From an uncultured Oscillospiraceae bacterium (GTDB lineage: Bacteria; Bacillota; Clostridia; Oscillospirales; Oscillospiraceae): a stretch of 64,000 nucleotides of DNA. How positions within the stretch are numbered: the stretch's first letter is position 1; each line of letters begins with the position of its first letter. Both the position numbers and the translations under genes were made by a program. Below the pieces are notes generated by a model. That model saw nothing but the letters and a program-made list of their open reading frames with translations. It had not been told where the DNA came from and did no database searches. The stretch spans positions 1-64,000 of the forward strand of contig CAJULJ010000007.1 of assembly GCA_910587395.1 (NCBI GenBank), given 5' to 3'. This document shows positions 26,911 to 36,662 of the stretch, in pieces.

Positions 26911-26922
26911 GGAGAGAGACAT

Positions 26923-29900
26923 ATGACGGCTGGTATGCCAACATTTCAACAGACCTTTGCCAACTGTTCCTTCCCGGAAGGGGTGTTGGCTGTTTTGGGG
27001 GGATACCCCGTTCAGGTGCGCGTGGTCAAAGCCCAGAGGGCCATGGAGGTGGTGGCGAAGGGTACCGCTGTTTCTCAGGAAATCTTGGTTCAGGCGTCGG
27101 GTGTGCTGAAACGGGCCTTCGGCCTCAGTGCGGCTTCAATAGAGGTGGACACATCGGGTTCCTCCGTACAGGAGGAGCCTGTTCCGAAAGAGCCGGAGGG
27201 ACACGAGCAAGAGAAAGGGGCGGGACCGAATGCTCCTGCACCGAAAGAAGCAGGTGTTTTTACACCGGTTGAGGGCGGTCCGGCAGATTTGGCAAAGTGT
27301 CCTGAGCCACAAAAAAATGAGCCGAAAGATCTTGAGGCTCAAATGAAGGCCATGCGCCGGAAGCTGATGCAGAAGAATGTCCCAACATCCGGTGCCCCTG
27401 ATGGAAAAAAGAAACGGGGAAAGTCAATATATGGCAACATTGGCGGCAGAAAAAAACCGATTCCTCTCGGGGAGCTGGCGCTGGATATGGGCAGTGTGCT
27501 GGTGGAGGGAGAGGTGTTCAATATCGAGCATCGGGAGCTGCCCCGCCGCAAAGCCTGGGTGGTGTGCTTTGATATTACGGACCTCACCGGCTCCATCCGG
27601 GTCACTCGCTTTCTAGAAGGGGAAGATGCAAAACCCATTATTGATCAGGTGAAAAAGGATCAGCGCCTCCAGGTTCAGGGGCGGCTGACCCTGGGGCGTT
27701 TTGACAACAATGACTTGGTGCTTGAGCCCTATGGGATCAGCGAGGTGGCAAAGCCGGAGGGACGGAAGGACACAGCCTCAGAAAAGAGGGTAGAGCTCCA
27801 CCTGCACACAAAAATGTCCATGATGGACGCTCTATGCGACACCAAAACGGTGGTAAAAAGAGCCATTGAGTGGGGGCATCCCGCCATTGCCATCACTGAC
27901 CATGGAGTGGTGCAGTCCTTTCCGGACGCCTATAGCGCTTCCGGTCGGGGAGAAAAGATCAAAATTCTATATGGTGTAGAGGCATACTATCAGAACGATG
28001 TGGACGAGCAGACGGCGGTCCATGGACCAGGAGATATGCCGCTGGACGGGGAATTTGTGGCCTTTGATCTGGAGACCACCGGCCTGGACGCGCGCAGCGA
28101 CGCCATTATCGAGATCGGCGCGGTGCGCATCCGGGACGGGAAGGTGGTGGATAAATTTTCTTCCTTTGCCCAGCCGGGTCAGCCGCTGAGCGCAATCACG
28201 GTTTCCCTGACGGGGATCACTGATGAACTGCTGAAGGGAGCGCCCAGGCCGGAGGCTGCGGTGAATGCGTTTTTGGATTGGGCAGGAGATACGCCTTTGT
28301 GTGCCCATAACGCAGCTTTTGACACCGGCTTTATCCGGGAGTATTGCGCTGGTTCAGGCCGCCGGTTCGATCCGCTGTATTTTGACACCTTGATTTTAGC
28401 GCAATACCTTTGTCCTAAGCTTCCCAACCACAAGCTGGACACGGTGGCAAACGCTCTTGGCCTGCCCCCGTTTCAACACCACCGGGCTTATGACGATGCG
28501 GAGACCTGCGGGCTGATTTTGGCGGCATTGATCCCTATGCTGAAAGGGCAGGGGGTGGAGCGGGCCGCCGCCATCAATGCGGCCTTTACAGGGCAGAAGC
28601 GGGGAGGCCGGGGACGGCGCTCCGCTTACCACCTGATTATCCTGGCAAAAAACCAAATCGGGCTGCGCAACCTTTATAAATTGGTGTCCAAGGCCCATTT
28701 GGAACACTTCAACCGGTTCCCCATCATGCCAAAGTCTCTGGTGGATGAAAATCGAGAGGGGCTCATCATTGGCTCTGCCTGTGAGGCGGGGGAGCTGTTC
28801 CAGGCAGTGGCTAACGGCAGGGAGGACCGGGAGCTGGAGCGCATAGCGTCCTGGTACGATTACCTGGAAATCCAGCCGTTGTCTAACAATGCCTATATGC
28901 TCCAGCCCGATAAGAGCGGTAAGCGCATTGCCCGGGACATGGAGGACCTGCGGGCTTTCAACCGCCGGGTGGTGGCGCTGGGGGAGCGGTTGGGCAAGCC
29001 GGTGTGTGCGACGGGAGATGTCCACTTTATGGAGCCCGAGGATGAGGTCTACCGCCATGTGCTGTTGGCGGCAAAGGAGTTCGAGGATGCGGACAAGCCC
29101 AATCCGCTGTATTTCCGTACCACGGATGAGATGCTGAAGGAATTTGCCTATCTGGGCAGTGAAAAGGCACATGAGGTGGTTGTCAGCAATCCGAAGCTCA
29201 TTGCGGATTGGTGTGACAATGTGCGGCCTCTGCCCGATGGATTGTTCGCACCAAAGCTGGAGAACTCTGATGGAGAGCTAAAGGATTTGGTGTGGGGTAA
29301 AGCTCATCTCCTTTATGGAGATGAGCCGCCCCAAATTGTGGTGGACCGAATCAACGCAGAACTGGTGGACATCATCCGATGTAAATATGATGTTATTTAC
29401 ATGTCCGCTCAAAAGCTGGTGCAGAATTCCCTGGAGCATGGTTATTTGGTGGGTTCACGGGGGTCGGTGGGCTCGTCTTTGGTGGCGTTCATGTCGGGCA
29501 TTACCGAGGTGAACTCCCTGCCCGCCCACTACCGCTGTCCCAACTGTAAGCACGCCGATTTCGACTATGCCCAGGACCCCGCCCATCCTTACGGCTGCGG
29601 AGCGGATATGCCGGACATGAAGTGCCCGATTTGCGGAGCGGACTATGAGAAGGACGGTTTCAACATTCCCTTTGAAACGTTTTTGGGCTTTGGCGGCGAT
29701 AAGGTGCCCGACATCGACCTGAATTTCTCCGGCGAGTACCAGTCCAGCGCCCATAAATACACCTTTGAGCTGTTTGGCAAGGAGCACGTGTTTCGGGCAG
29801 GCACCATTGGAACTGTGGCGGAAAAGACCGCCATCGGCTACGCGAAGAAGTACTTGGAGCAGGTGGGACGGGCAGATGTGCCCTTTGCGGAGATCTTGCG

Positions 29901-31170
29901 GCTGGCCAAGGGTTGCGAGGGAGTCAAACGCACCACCGGTCAGCATCCCGGCGGCATGGTGGTCATTCCTCAAGACAAGGAAATTTACGACTTCTGCCCC
30001 GCCCAGCACCCGGCCGACGACAAGGATTCGGACATCATTACCACCCACTTTGAATACCACTCTATGGAGTCCAATCTACTGAAGCTGGATATGCTGGGCC
30101 ATGATGACCCGTCCATGATTCGGATGCTGGAGGACCTCACCGAGGTAAATGCTCAGCAAATACCGTTGGATGACCCGAAAACCATGAGTTTGTTTACCAG
30201 CTCGGAGCACCTGGGCTATGTCGATGATCCGATCCTGGGGCCAACTGGGGCTGTTGCGGTGCCGGAGTTCAACACCAGCTTTACCAGAGGAGTGCTGGAG
30301 GAGACCCAGCCCACCCAGTTTGATATGCTGCTGCGGATTTCCGGCTTTACCCACGGCACAGACGTCTGGCTGGGCAATGCTCGGGATCTCATCATCAACG
30401 GGACGGCGGGTGTCTCGGAGTGCGTGGGATGCCGTGATGATATTATGATCTACCTCATTTCCAAGGGAATTGACGCAAAGGTTGCGTTTAAAATCATGGA
30501 GGCGGTACGGAAGGGAAAGGTGAAAAAGGGCGGCTTCCAGGACGGCTGGGAGGAGGCCATGCGGGATCACAATGTCCCGGAGTGGTACATCGAATCCTTG
30601 GCCAAGATCGCCTACCTGTTCCCCAAAGCTCATGCGGTGGCCTATGTGATGATGGCGTTCCGCATTGCGTGGTTTAAAGTACATAGGCCGTTGGCGTTTT
30701 ACGCTGCCTATTTCTCCATTCGAGCCAAGGCGTTTGATGAGAAGTTCATGTGCCGGGGGATGGACGTGGTAAAGCACAAAATGGCGGAGATCAACGCGAA
30801 AAAGAACGCCAAAGAGAAAAAGGACCGGCCCTCGGCGGTGGAGGAGGATATGCTCACCACGCTGGAGGTGTGCTATGAGTTCTATCTTCGGGGCTTCAGC
30901 TTTGCCCGTATGGATATCTCTCGTTCTCATGCCGTCAATTTCTTAGTGGACTGGGAAAAGGAGGCGTTGATTCCGCCCTTCACATCGGTGGCAGGGCTGG
31001 GTGAGACGGTGGGCTGGGATATCATGGACAAACGGCAGGGGAAGGACTTTTTGTCTATTGAGGAGTTCTCTCTGGCGTGTACCAAGGTGTCCAGTACCCA
31101 TTTGATCCAGCTCAAGGATGCAGGAGCTTTCGGGGATTTGCCGGACAGCAGCCAGTTCTCGTTGTTTTGA
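26923..31170 (+). CDS. polC: DNA polymerase III alpha subunit, PolC type
   Basis: Gram-positive replicative polymerase (1415 aa). Order of domains: N-terminal domain, a low-complexity acidic/proline linker (about 85-140), OB fold (ELALDMGSVLVEGEVF), PHP domain (VELHLHTKMSMMDALCD), an inserted DEDDh 3'-5' exonuclease (FVAFDLETTGLDARSDAIIEIG) within PHP, then palm and fingers with the active-site motif PDIDLNFSGEYQ and zinc-type cysteines (CPNCKHADF, MKCPICGADY). Full length for PolC. The IS110 element follows directly. Confidence 0.98.
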   Translation: MTAGMPTFQQTFANCSFPEGVLAVLGGYPVQVRVVKAQRAMEVVAKGTAVSQEILVQASGVLKRAFGLSAASIEVDTSGSSVQEEPVPKEPEGHEQEKGAGPNAPAPKEAGVFTPVEGGPADLAKCPEPQKNEPKDLEAQMKAMRRKLMQKNVPTSGAPDGKKKRGKSIYGNIGGRKKPIPLGELALDMGSVLVEGEVFNIEHRELPRRKAWVVCFDITDLTGSIRVTRFLEGEDAKPIIDQVKKDQRLQVQGRLTLGRFDNNDLVLEPYGISEVAKPEGRKDTASEKRVELHLHTKMSMMDALCDTKTVVKRAIEWGHPAIAITDHGVVQSFPDAYSASGRGEKIKILYGVEAYYQNDVDEQTAVHGPGDMPLDGEFVAFDLETTGLDARSDAIIEIGAVRIRDGKVVDKFSSFAQPGQPLSAITVSLTGITDELLKGAPRPEAAVNAFLDWAGDTPLCAHNAAFDTGFIREYCAGSGRRFDPLYFDTLILAQYLCPKLPNHKLDTVANALGLPPFQHHRAYDDAETCGLILAALIPMLKGQGVERAAAINAAFTGQKRGGRGRRSAYHLIILAKNQIGLRNLYKLVSKAHLEHFNRFPIMPKSLVDENREGLIIGSACEAGELFQAVANGREDRELERIASWYDYLEIQPLSNNAYMLQPDKSGKRIARDMEDLRAFNRRVVALGERLGKPVCATGDVHFMEPEDEVYRHVLLAAKEFEDADKPNPLYFRTTDEMLKEFAYLGSEKAHEVVVSNPKLIADWCDNVRPLPDGLFAPKLENSDGELKDLVWGKAHLLYGDEPPQIVVDRINAELVDIIRCKYDVIYMSAQKLVQNSLEHGYLVGSRGSVGSSLVAFMSGITEVNSLPAHYRCPNCKHADFDYAQDPAHPYGCGADMPDMKCPICGADYEKDGFNIPFETFLGFGGDKVPDIDLNFSGEYQSSAHKYTFELFGKEHVFRAGTIGTVAEKTAIGYAKKYLEQVGRADVPFAEILRLAKGCEGVKRTTGQHPGGMVVIPQDKEIYDFCPAQHPADDKDSDIITTHFEYHSMESNLLKLDMLGHDDPSMIRMLEDLTEVNAQQIPLDDPKTMSLFTSSEHLGYVDDPILGPTGAVAVPEFNTSFTRGVLEETQPTQFDMLLRISGFTHGTDVWLGNARDLIINGTAGVSECVGCRDDIMIYLISKGIDAKVAFKIMEAVRKGKVKKGGFQDGWEEAMRDHNVPEWYIESLAKIAYLFPKAHAVAYVMMAFRIAWFKVHRPLAFYAAYFSIRAKAFDEKFMCRGMDVVKHKMAEINAKKNAKEKKDRPSAVEEDMLTTLEVCYEFYLRGFSFARMDISRSHAVNFLVDWEKEALIPPFTSVAGLGETVGWDIMDKRQGKDFLSIEEFSLACTKVSSTHLIQLKDAGAFGDLPDSSQFSLF

Positions 31171-31308
31171 GACCTGCTAACAAATGTCAAGAGCTAAATT
31201 GAGGGGAGCACTATTTTTTAGGCACCGCAAAAAGGGTAAGCAAAGCCAAGCCACCGCCATTGAAAATTTTTGGCGCTGGCCTGAGAAATGTGGATCTGAG
31301 GTTGGATG

Positions 31309-32520
31309 TTAGGCTTCGAGACTGTTCAGGTACTGCTTCACGGTGGCATAGTAGATGCGCAGGAATTTGTTGGCGGAGGCCATCATGTAGACGCGATAGG
31401 GCTTGCCCTCGGCGCGTTTCCTGTCCATGAACTGATACACCGGCTCATCAGCAGGTGAACGTTGGAGGATCACGCTCATCACCAGGAACAGCGTCCTGCG
31501 CAGGGCAGAAGAACCACGCTTGGAAATACTGCGGCTGCGGACTTCCATCTGGCCGGATTGGTACGGCGGGGCGTCAATGCCCGCAAAAGCCACCAGCGCT
31601 TTTTTAGAGTGGAAACGGCGCACATCACCGATCTCCGCCATAAGCTGGGGGCCGAGAGCCGGGCCAACACCGAACATCCCCATCACAACAGGGTACTCCG
31701 GCAGCGATGCCGCCAGGGACTGCATTTCATTCCTGAGTGCGGCCAGGGCGGCGGAAACGGCCCGAAGTTGGGACACCGCCTGCTCCACCAGGAGCTTGGC
31801 CGTATCAGTCTTGGGCATGACACTGAAGCGCCCACAGGCGGAGGCGTAGATGTCCAGCGCCTTATCCTGGTTGAAGTTGTAACCGTGCTTCTTGCACCAC
31901 CGCTGATATTTGGCCGTAAACGCCTTTTCGGGCAGCCCGCAGACACATTCACAGTGCGGGAAGGCAGCAACAAAATCCACCCACTTCTCGCTGCCGTCTG
32001 CCCTGGCAGGGCTGGCAAACAGACGGTTGGCATCGGGAAATGCGGTGTCGAGTAGGGAAATCAGGTTGTTTTTGAGCATGGTCTGTACCTTGGCACATTG
32101 CTGGTATTGCCGGTATGTGGTTTTCAGCATGAGCCTCACTTCATCCTCCGGGATGTATCTGGGCAACGTCAACCAGTGGTTGAGGCCGTAATTAGCCAGC
32201 TTGATCGCGTCCTTTTTATCGGTCTTGGCCCGCCGCAGACTGTTGTTCCCGTAGCTATGCACCAGCATGGCGTTCACCACAGAGACGTAAAACCCGGAAT
32301 CGTAGAGGAAACTGGCCACCGGCATATGGTAGTTTCCCGTGGCCTCCATCACTACGCGGGTCTCGCCATCCAAGCTCCCCAGCCGTCTGGACAACTCGCA
32401 CAGCTCGACACCGGTGTGTCCCATCTCAAAGGGCGGGATCACCATCTCTCCCAAAGGACGCATGACGGCGATCATGCTCTTGCCTTTGGAAACATCAATG
32501 CCTACACAGTTCACGTTCAT
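31309..32520 (-). CDS. IS110-family transposase (DEDD recombinase)
   Basis: Recombinase of 403 aa. N-terminal RuvC-like DEDD domain: D9 (VGIDVSKGK), E59 (VMEATGNYH), D101 and D104 (TDKKDAIKLA). C-terminal Tnp_20 domain: GMFGVGPALGPQLMAEIGDV and the serine region SKRGSSALRR (first Ser about 337). An in-frame ATG at 32553 could add 11 residues; the family start MNVNCVGIDVSKGK favours 32520. It appears intact, with all catalytic residues, so the element may be active. Known relatives are guided by a bridge RNA encoded in the element. Confidence 0.93.
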   Translation of the reverse strand: MNVNCVGIDVSKGKSMIAVMRPLGEMVIPPFEMGHTGVELCELSRRLGSLDGETRVVMEATGNYHMPVASFLYDSGFYVSVVNAMLVHSYGNNSLRRAKTDKKDAIKLANYGLNHWLTLPRYIPEDEVRLMLKTTYRQYQQCAKVQTMLKNNLISLLDTAFPDANRLFASPARADGSEKWVDFVAAFPHCECVCGLPEKAFTAKYQRWCKKHGYNFNQDKALDIYASACGRFSVMPKTDTAKLLVEQAVSQLRAVSAALAALRNEMQSLAASLPEYPVVMGMFGVGPALGPQLMAEIGDVRRFHSKKALVAFAGIDAPPYQSGQMEVRSRSISKRGSSALRRTLFLVMSVILQRSPADEPVYQFMDRKRAEGKPYRVYMMASANKFLRIYYATVKQYLNSLEA

Positions 32521-32559
32521 TCCCCCAATACAAAATTTGCAACCGGAACCCATCTTTTT

Positions 32560-32757
32560 CTCGCTGCCGATTCAATCTATTGGGTGACGCGAACTCAAGG
32601 CTCAACCTGCTTAAACCGAACGCCGCAGCAAGAGGATGGCTGACAGTCTAAAAAACGGACTTTACAGCCCAAGGAGGGATCGGCCAGCCAGTTGCTCCCT
32701 TTATTGTAGCTTTGGCGCGAGACGGACGAAACCCCCGGCTGGCTGCCGAGGGTTCCA
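32560..32757 (-). ncRNA. Candidate IS110 bridge RNA
   Basis: The non-coding 5' end carries a TATAAT on the minus strand (32768-32763), then a strong stem-loop (32730-32754, AACCC-CGGC arms with one bulge per side), a GGGA...TCCC stem, and a second two-part stem (32638-32669: GGCTG/CAGCC plus AGTC/GACT around an internal loop). IS110-group bridge RNAs are encoded upstream of the recombinase and have this kind of stem-loop series. The assignment is inference from position and folding. Confidence 0.35.
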
Positions 32758-32914
32758 ACCAAATTATATTGTAATAGGAGGGTAAATGTATTCTGCTCCA
32801 CTGCAGGACATGAGGTAAATCATGACACGCCTGATGAGCTGAGAAAAATGATTGACCGCTTTTTTCACAGCAACGCCTGAGCGGCAGATGATGAAAGGAA
32901 CAGCAGCTTCGGGG

Positions 32915-32943
32915 TTGACAGGGGTTGAGAGATATGGTATCAT
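32915..32943 (+). promoter_or_regulatory. his operon promoter
   Basis: TTGACA (32915-32920), a 17-base spacer and TATCAT (32938-32943), 40 bases before hisZ. No T-box or leader peptide fits in the short leader. Confidence 0.75.
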
Positions 32944-32983
32944 TCGTCACATTAGCGAGCTAAAGAATTTGGAGGCTATCCCA

Positions 32984-34150
32984 ATGAATATCCACATCAA
33001 CACCCCCGAGGGAACCAGAGACCGTCTGTTCTCCGAGTGCTTGGAACGCCGCCAGGTGCAGTCCGCTCTGGTGGAGCTGTTCCGCCGTCGGGGTTACACT
33101 GAGGTCATCACCCCCGAGGTGGAGTTTTACGATCTGTTTGTCCAGTCCGGCAATCCGATTCCTCAGGAGGCCATGCTGAAAATCATCGACCGTTCCGGGA
33201 AAATTATGGTCATGCGGCCCGACTGCACGGCTCCTATCGCAAGAGTAGCGGCAACCAAATTAAAAGCCCTGGCCCTTCCTCAGAGGTTATATTATGACCA
33301 GACTGTGTTCCGTTCCGGTCAGGCCCATCAGGGTGGCAGCAGCGAGATTGCCCAATGCGGTGTGGAGATGATCGGCGCGGTGGGGGAGAAGGCCGACCTT
33401 GAAATGGTGGCTATGGCAGTGGATTCCCTCCGGTGCTGTGGGCTGCGTCAGTTTCACATTGAGCTGGGCCACGCTGGATTTTACCGTGCATTGGCCGGGC
33501 GGATGAGGATGCCCCGGGATGAGTTGGAGCGGCTGCGGGGGGCCATTGAGGGCAAGAATTTTGCCCTGCTCAATGACCTGCTGGAGTCTTACCGGGGAGA
33601 GGACGCCTATGCCGCCCTGCGCCGTCTGCCCTATCTGTTCGGCGGGGTAGAGGTGCTGGATGAGGCGGAAGCTTTGGCGGGACCCTGCGAGAGCTTGGAT
33701 CATCTGCGCAGGCTGTATGGCGAGTTGTCTGCGGCCGGATACGGGGATTGTGTCCGCTTCGACCTGGGCCTGGTCCATCAGTTGGATTACTACACCGGTA
33801 TGGTATTCCGGGGCTATGCCGAGGGCGCAGGTGCGCCGGTGCTGTCCGGCGGACGGTACGACGGGCTGATGGAGCAGTTCGGCCGAACGGCGGAGGCCAC
33901 CGGCTTTGCCGTGGATGTGGACGCGGTGGGGGCTTGCCTCACGATGGAGACGCCCCGGCTGGAAACAGTGATCCACTACGGCCCCGGTCTGCTTTGCAAA
34001 GCGCTGGCAGTGGTAGACAGCCGGCCAGCAGGGAGCTGTGAGCTATCTCCCTGCCGCACACTGGACAGCACCATGAATCTGGCCCGTGAGAAGGGGGCCG
34101 TCCATGTGTTGCTGCTGGACAGCGAGGGAGAGAGGTGGCTGACGGTATGA
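32984..34150 (+). CDS. hisZ: ATP phosphoribosyltransferase regulatory subunit HisZ
   Basis: HisRS-like protein without tRNA-charging role (388 aa) that forms the active enzyme and feedback site with short HisG. It has class II synthetase motifs: NTPEGTRDRLFSEC, VMRPDCTAPIARVAATK and RSGQAHQGGSSEIAQCGVEMIG. There is no anticodon-binding domain, which separates it from HisS. The ATG at 32984 has GGAGG 8 bases upstream; the frame is open further up. It overlaps hisG by 4 bases. Confidence 0.93.
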   Translation: MNIHINTPEGTRDRLFSECLERRQVQSALVELFRRRGYTEVITPEVEFYDLFVQSGNPIPQEAMLKIIDRSGKIMVMRPDCTAPIARVAATKLKALALPQRLYYDQTVFRSGQAHQGGSSEIAQCGVEMIGAVGEKADLEMVAMAVDSLRCCGLRQFHIELGHAGFYRALAGRMRMPRDELERLRGAIEGKNFALLNDLLESYRGEDAYAALRRLPYLFGGVEVLDEAEALAGPCESLDHLRRLYGELSAAGYGDCVRFDLGLVHQLDYYTGMVFRGYAEGAGAPVLSGGRYDGLMEQFGRTAEATGFAVDVDAVGACLTMETPRLETVIHYGPGLLCKALAVVDSRPAGSCELSPCRTLDSTMNLAREKGAVHVLLLDSEGERWLTV

Positions 34151-34788
34151 GTGAGTGGCTGAGGATTGCTCTGACCAAAGGGCGCTTACAGGACAAATCG
34201 GTGGAGCTGTTTGAGTCGATAGGGCTTGATTGCTCCCCAGTGCGCAATCCGGGGCGAAGGCTCATTCACACCTTGCCCAACTATCCCCTTGACGTGGTGC
34301 TGGCCAAGGCTCCCGATGTGATTACTTATGTGGAGCATGGAGTGTGCGATTTGGGCGTGGTGGGGAAAGACACCATTTTGGAGAAGGGCGGAGCCTTTTA
34401 CGAGGTGCTTGATCTGGGCTTTGGACGCTGCCGTTTTGCCTTGGCGGTGAAGAAGGGCAGCGACTTTTACGGTACCTATAAAACACGGAGAATCGCCTCC
34501 AAATATCCCAACGTCACCCGGACCTTTTTTGAGGGCAGGGGGATGGATGTGGACATCATCAAAATTGAGGGCAGTGTGGAGCTGGCGCCTATCCTTGATT
34601 TGGCCGACGGTATTGTGGACATTGTGGAGACGGGGGCCACTCTGCGGGAGAATGGTCTGGAACCCATAGAGGATGTGGCCCAGGTGTCCGCACGGTTGAT
34701 TGTCAATACTGCGTCGATGAAGCTTTATAAAAACGAAATCACAGACTTTTTGTCTCGTGTGGAGCAGAAATTGGGGGAAAGAGCATGA
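34147..34788 (+). CDS. hisG: ATP phosphoribosyltransferase, short form
   Basis: First enzyme of histidine synthesis (213 aa), joining ATP and PRPP. The short form lacks the C-terminal regulatory domain and needs HisZ, encoded just upstream. Motifs: LRIALTKGRLQDKSVELF, the PRPP loop DLADGIVDIVETGATLRENGL, and EDVAQVSARLIVN. It starts at ATG 34147 overlapping the hisZ stop (ATGA). Confidence 0.96.
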   Translation: MSEWLRIALTKGRLQDKSVELFESIGLDCSPVRNPGRRLIHTLPNYPLDVVLAKAPDVITYVEHGVCDLGVVGKDTILEKGGAFYEVLDLGFGRCRFALAVKKGSDFYGTYKTRRIASKYPNVTRTFFEGRGMDVDIIKIEGSVELAPILDLADGIVDIVETGATLRENGLEPIEDVAQVSARLIVNTASMKLYKNEITDFLSRVEQKLGERA

Positions 34789-36071
34789 TGACCATCATCA
34801 AAGCCGACGGTACAGCCGAGCGCCGTCAGATGGAGGCCATGAGAGCAAGAGCGGCTCAAGCTGGCAAGGAAATCGATTGTGCCGCCGCCGCCATTATGGA
34901 CGATGTTCGCTGCCGGGGGGGTGAGGCGGTGCGTGAATACTCGCTGAAATTTGACAAAAGCGAACCCCGAGAGCTTATGGCAGCAGAGCTGGAAGCTGCC
35001 GCAAAGCGAATTTCTCCGGAGCTGTTAAATGCTTTGCGAAGAAGTGCAGACCATATCCGTGCCTATCAAGGCCGCCTGCGGGATGAGATCCGGTTCGGTG
35101 AAGTGAGCTGGGACAGCCCGATGGGTGGCAAAGTAGGACGTATTGTCCGGCCTCTGCGCCGGGTGGGCGTCTATGTCCCCGGCGGACGGGCGGCTTATCC
35201 CAGCTCTGTGTTGATGAATGCGCTGCCCGCCAAGGTGGCCGGGGTGGATGAGGTTGTTATGGTCACGCCGCCCACGGATTATTTAAATGACGCGGTACTG
35301 GCCGCGGCCTGGGTGGCCGGGGTGGACCGGGTCATTGCTGTGGGTGGGGTCCAGGCAGTGGCGGCGCTCACCTATGGCGCAGGTTTTATCCCCAAGGTGG
35401 ACAAGCTGGTGGGACCGGGCAACGCCTATGTGGCGGCGGCCAAGCGTCTGGCCTATGGCATTTTGGACATTGATATGGTTGCGGGGCCCTCTGAGGTGCT
35501 GATTATCGCTGATGACAGCGCCGATCCAAAATATGTGGCGGCGGACCTGCTGAGCCAGGCGGAGCACGACCCGCTGGCCTCGGCGGTGCTGCTGACGACC
35601 AGTCAGGCGCTTGCAGAGGCGGTGGACCGGGAGATTGTCCGGCAGACCGGCTATCTCGGCCGCAGTGAGATCATTGAGGCGTCACTGAGGGATTATGGCT
35701 GTGCCGTCGTCTGTGAAACAATGGAAGCATGCGCGGATTTGGCTGATGAAATTGCTCCGGAGCACCTGGAGATTGTCACAAAGGAACCAAGGGAAGTCTT
35801 ACCGCTCCTGCATAATGCCGGGGCGATCTTCTTGGGGGCCAGCACTCCGGAACCCTTGGGCGATTATATGGCCGGGCCAGACCATGTGCTGCCCACCTCG
35901 GGGACTGCCCGGTTCTTTTCTCCGCTGTCCGTGGATGCGTTTATCAAGAAAACCAGCATTCTGGAATTTGGCTGGGATGATTTGGCCAAGGTCAAGGACG
36001 AGATCGTCACCCTGGCCCAGTCTGAGGAATTAACCGCCCATGCCAATTCCATTCAGGTCCGATTTGAGTGA
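34785..36071 (+). CDS. hisD: Histidinol dehydrogenase
   Basis: Zinc- and NAD-dependent enzyme (428 aa) oxidising histidinol to histidine. Motifs: [44 protein letters not shown], and the zinc region [15 protein letters not shown]...[13 protein letters not shown], then EHLEI. The start codon overlaps the hisG stop by 4 bases, with GGGGGA upstream. Confidence 0.97.
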   Translation: MMTIIKADGTAERRQMEAMRARAAQAGKEIDCAAAAIMDDVRCRGGEAVREYSLKFDKSEPRELMAAELEAAAKRISPELLNALRRSADHIRAYQGRLRDEIRFGEVSWDSPMGGKVGRIVRPLRRVGVYVPGGRAAYPSSVLMNALPAKVAGVDEVVMVTPPTDYLNDAVLAAAWVAGVDRVIAVGGVQAVAALTYGAGFIPKVDKLVGPGNAYVAAAKRLAYGILDIDMVAGPSEVLIIADDSADPKYVAADLLSQAEHDPLASAVLLTTSQALAEAVDREIVRQTGYLGRSEIIEASLRDYGCAVVCETMEACADLADEIAPEHLEIVTKEPREVLPLLHNAGAIFLGASTPEPLGDYMAGPDHVLPTSGTARFFSPLSVDAFIKKTSILEFGWDDLAKVKDEIVTLAQSEELTAHANSIQVRFE

Positions 36072-36086
36072 AGGGAGAGCACAGCT

Positions 36087-36662
36087 ATGCGTCAGGCTGC
36101 CATTCAGCGCACGACAAAAGAGACGGACATCAGCCTCAGCCTCTGTTTGGATGGGGGTGAGGTGAATGTGTCCACTGGGATCGGCTTTTTTGACCATATG
36201 CTGACCGCTTTGGCCTTTTACGCTGGGTTTGGACTGGAGCTGTCTGCCCTGGGCGATCTCCATGTGGATGGCCACCACACGGTGGAGGACGTGGGTATTG
36301 TACTGGGTCAGGCATTCAAGGAGGCGTTGGGGGACAAAAAGGGACTCCATCGTTATGGCGCCGCATTTGTGCCCATGGATGAGGCGCTGTGCCGTACAGT
36401 GCTTGACTGCTCCAACCGGCCGTTTGTGGTTTTTGACGCTGCAATGCCTCAGCCGATAATAGGAGGGTATGACAGCTGCCTTACCGTGGAATTCATGCGG
36501 GCATTTGCGGTGAACGGTGGAATTACTTTACACCAGAAATGTGAGTATGGAGACAACGCTCACCACATTACTGAGGCACTGTTTAAATCCCTGGGCATGG
36601 CCCTCAAGGAAGCGGTACGGATAGAAGGGGATGCTGTTGTGTCCACCAAAGGAGCGCTATAA
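36087..36662 (+). CDS. hisB: Imidazoleglycerol-phosphate dehydratase
   Basis: Manganese enzyme (191 aa), monofunctional as in Gram-positives. Two characteristic histidine motifs: DGHHTVEDVGIVLGQA and CEYGDNAHHITEALFK; start region RTTKETDISLSL, with GIGFFDHMLTALA. The last A of the stop codon is the first base of the hisH ATG. Confidence 0.97.
   Translation: MRQAAIQRTTKETDISLSLCLDGGEVNVSTGIGFFDHMLTALAFYAGFGLELSALGDLHVDGHHTVEDVGIVLGQAFKEALGDKKGLHRYGAAFVPMDEALCRTVLDCSNRPFVVFDAAMPQPIIGGYDSCLTVEFMRAFAVNGGITLHQKCEYGDNAHHITEALFKSLGMALKEAVRIEGDAVVSTKGAL

Larger units (their letters stand above)
31174..32797 (-). mobile_element. IS110-family insertion element
   Basis: Contains the transposase at 31309-32520 and a long non-coding 5' end. 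IS110 elements lack long terminal inverted repeats, so the ends are inferred: both flanks carry CTGCT (31174-31178 and 32793-32797), a possible target core, giving about 1.6 kb. It separates polC from the his operon. Identity of the element is secure, its limits are not. Confidence 0.7.

Noticed and set aside
32801..32983. T-box or leader peptide for the his operon
   Set aside because: The promoter at 32915-32943 leaves about 34 bases of leader, too short for either.
33004..34150. Histidyl-tRNA synthetase
   Set aside because: Lacks the anticodon-binding domain and is joined to short hisG, which fits HisZ.
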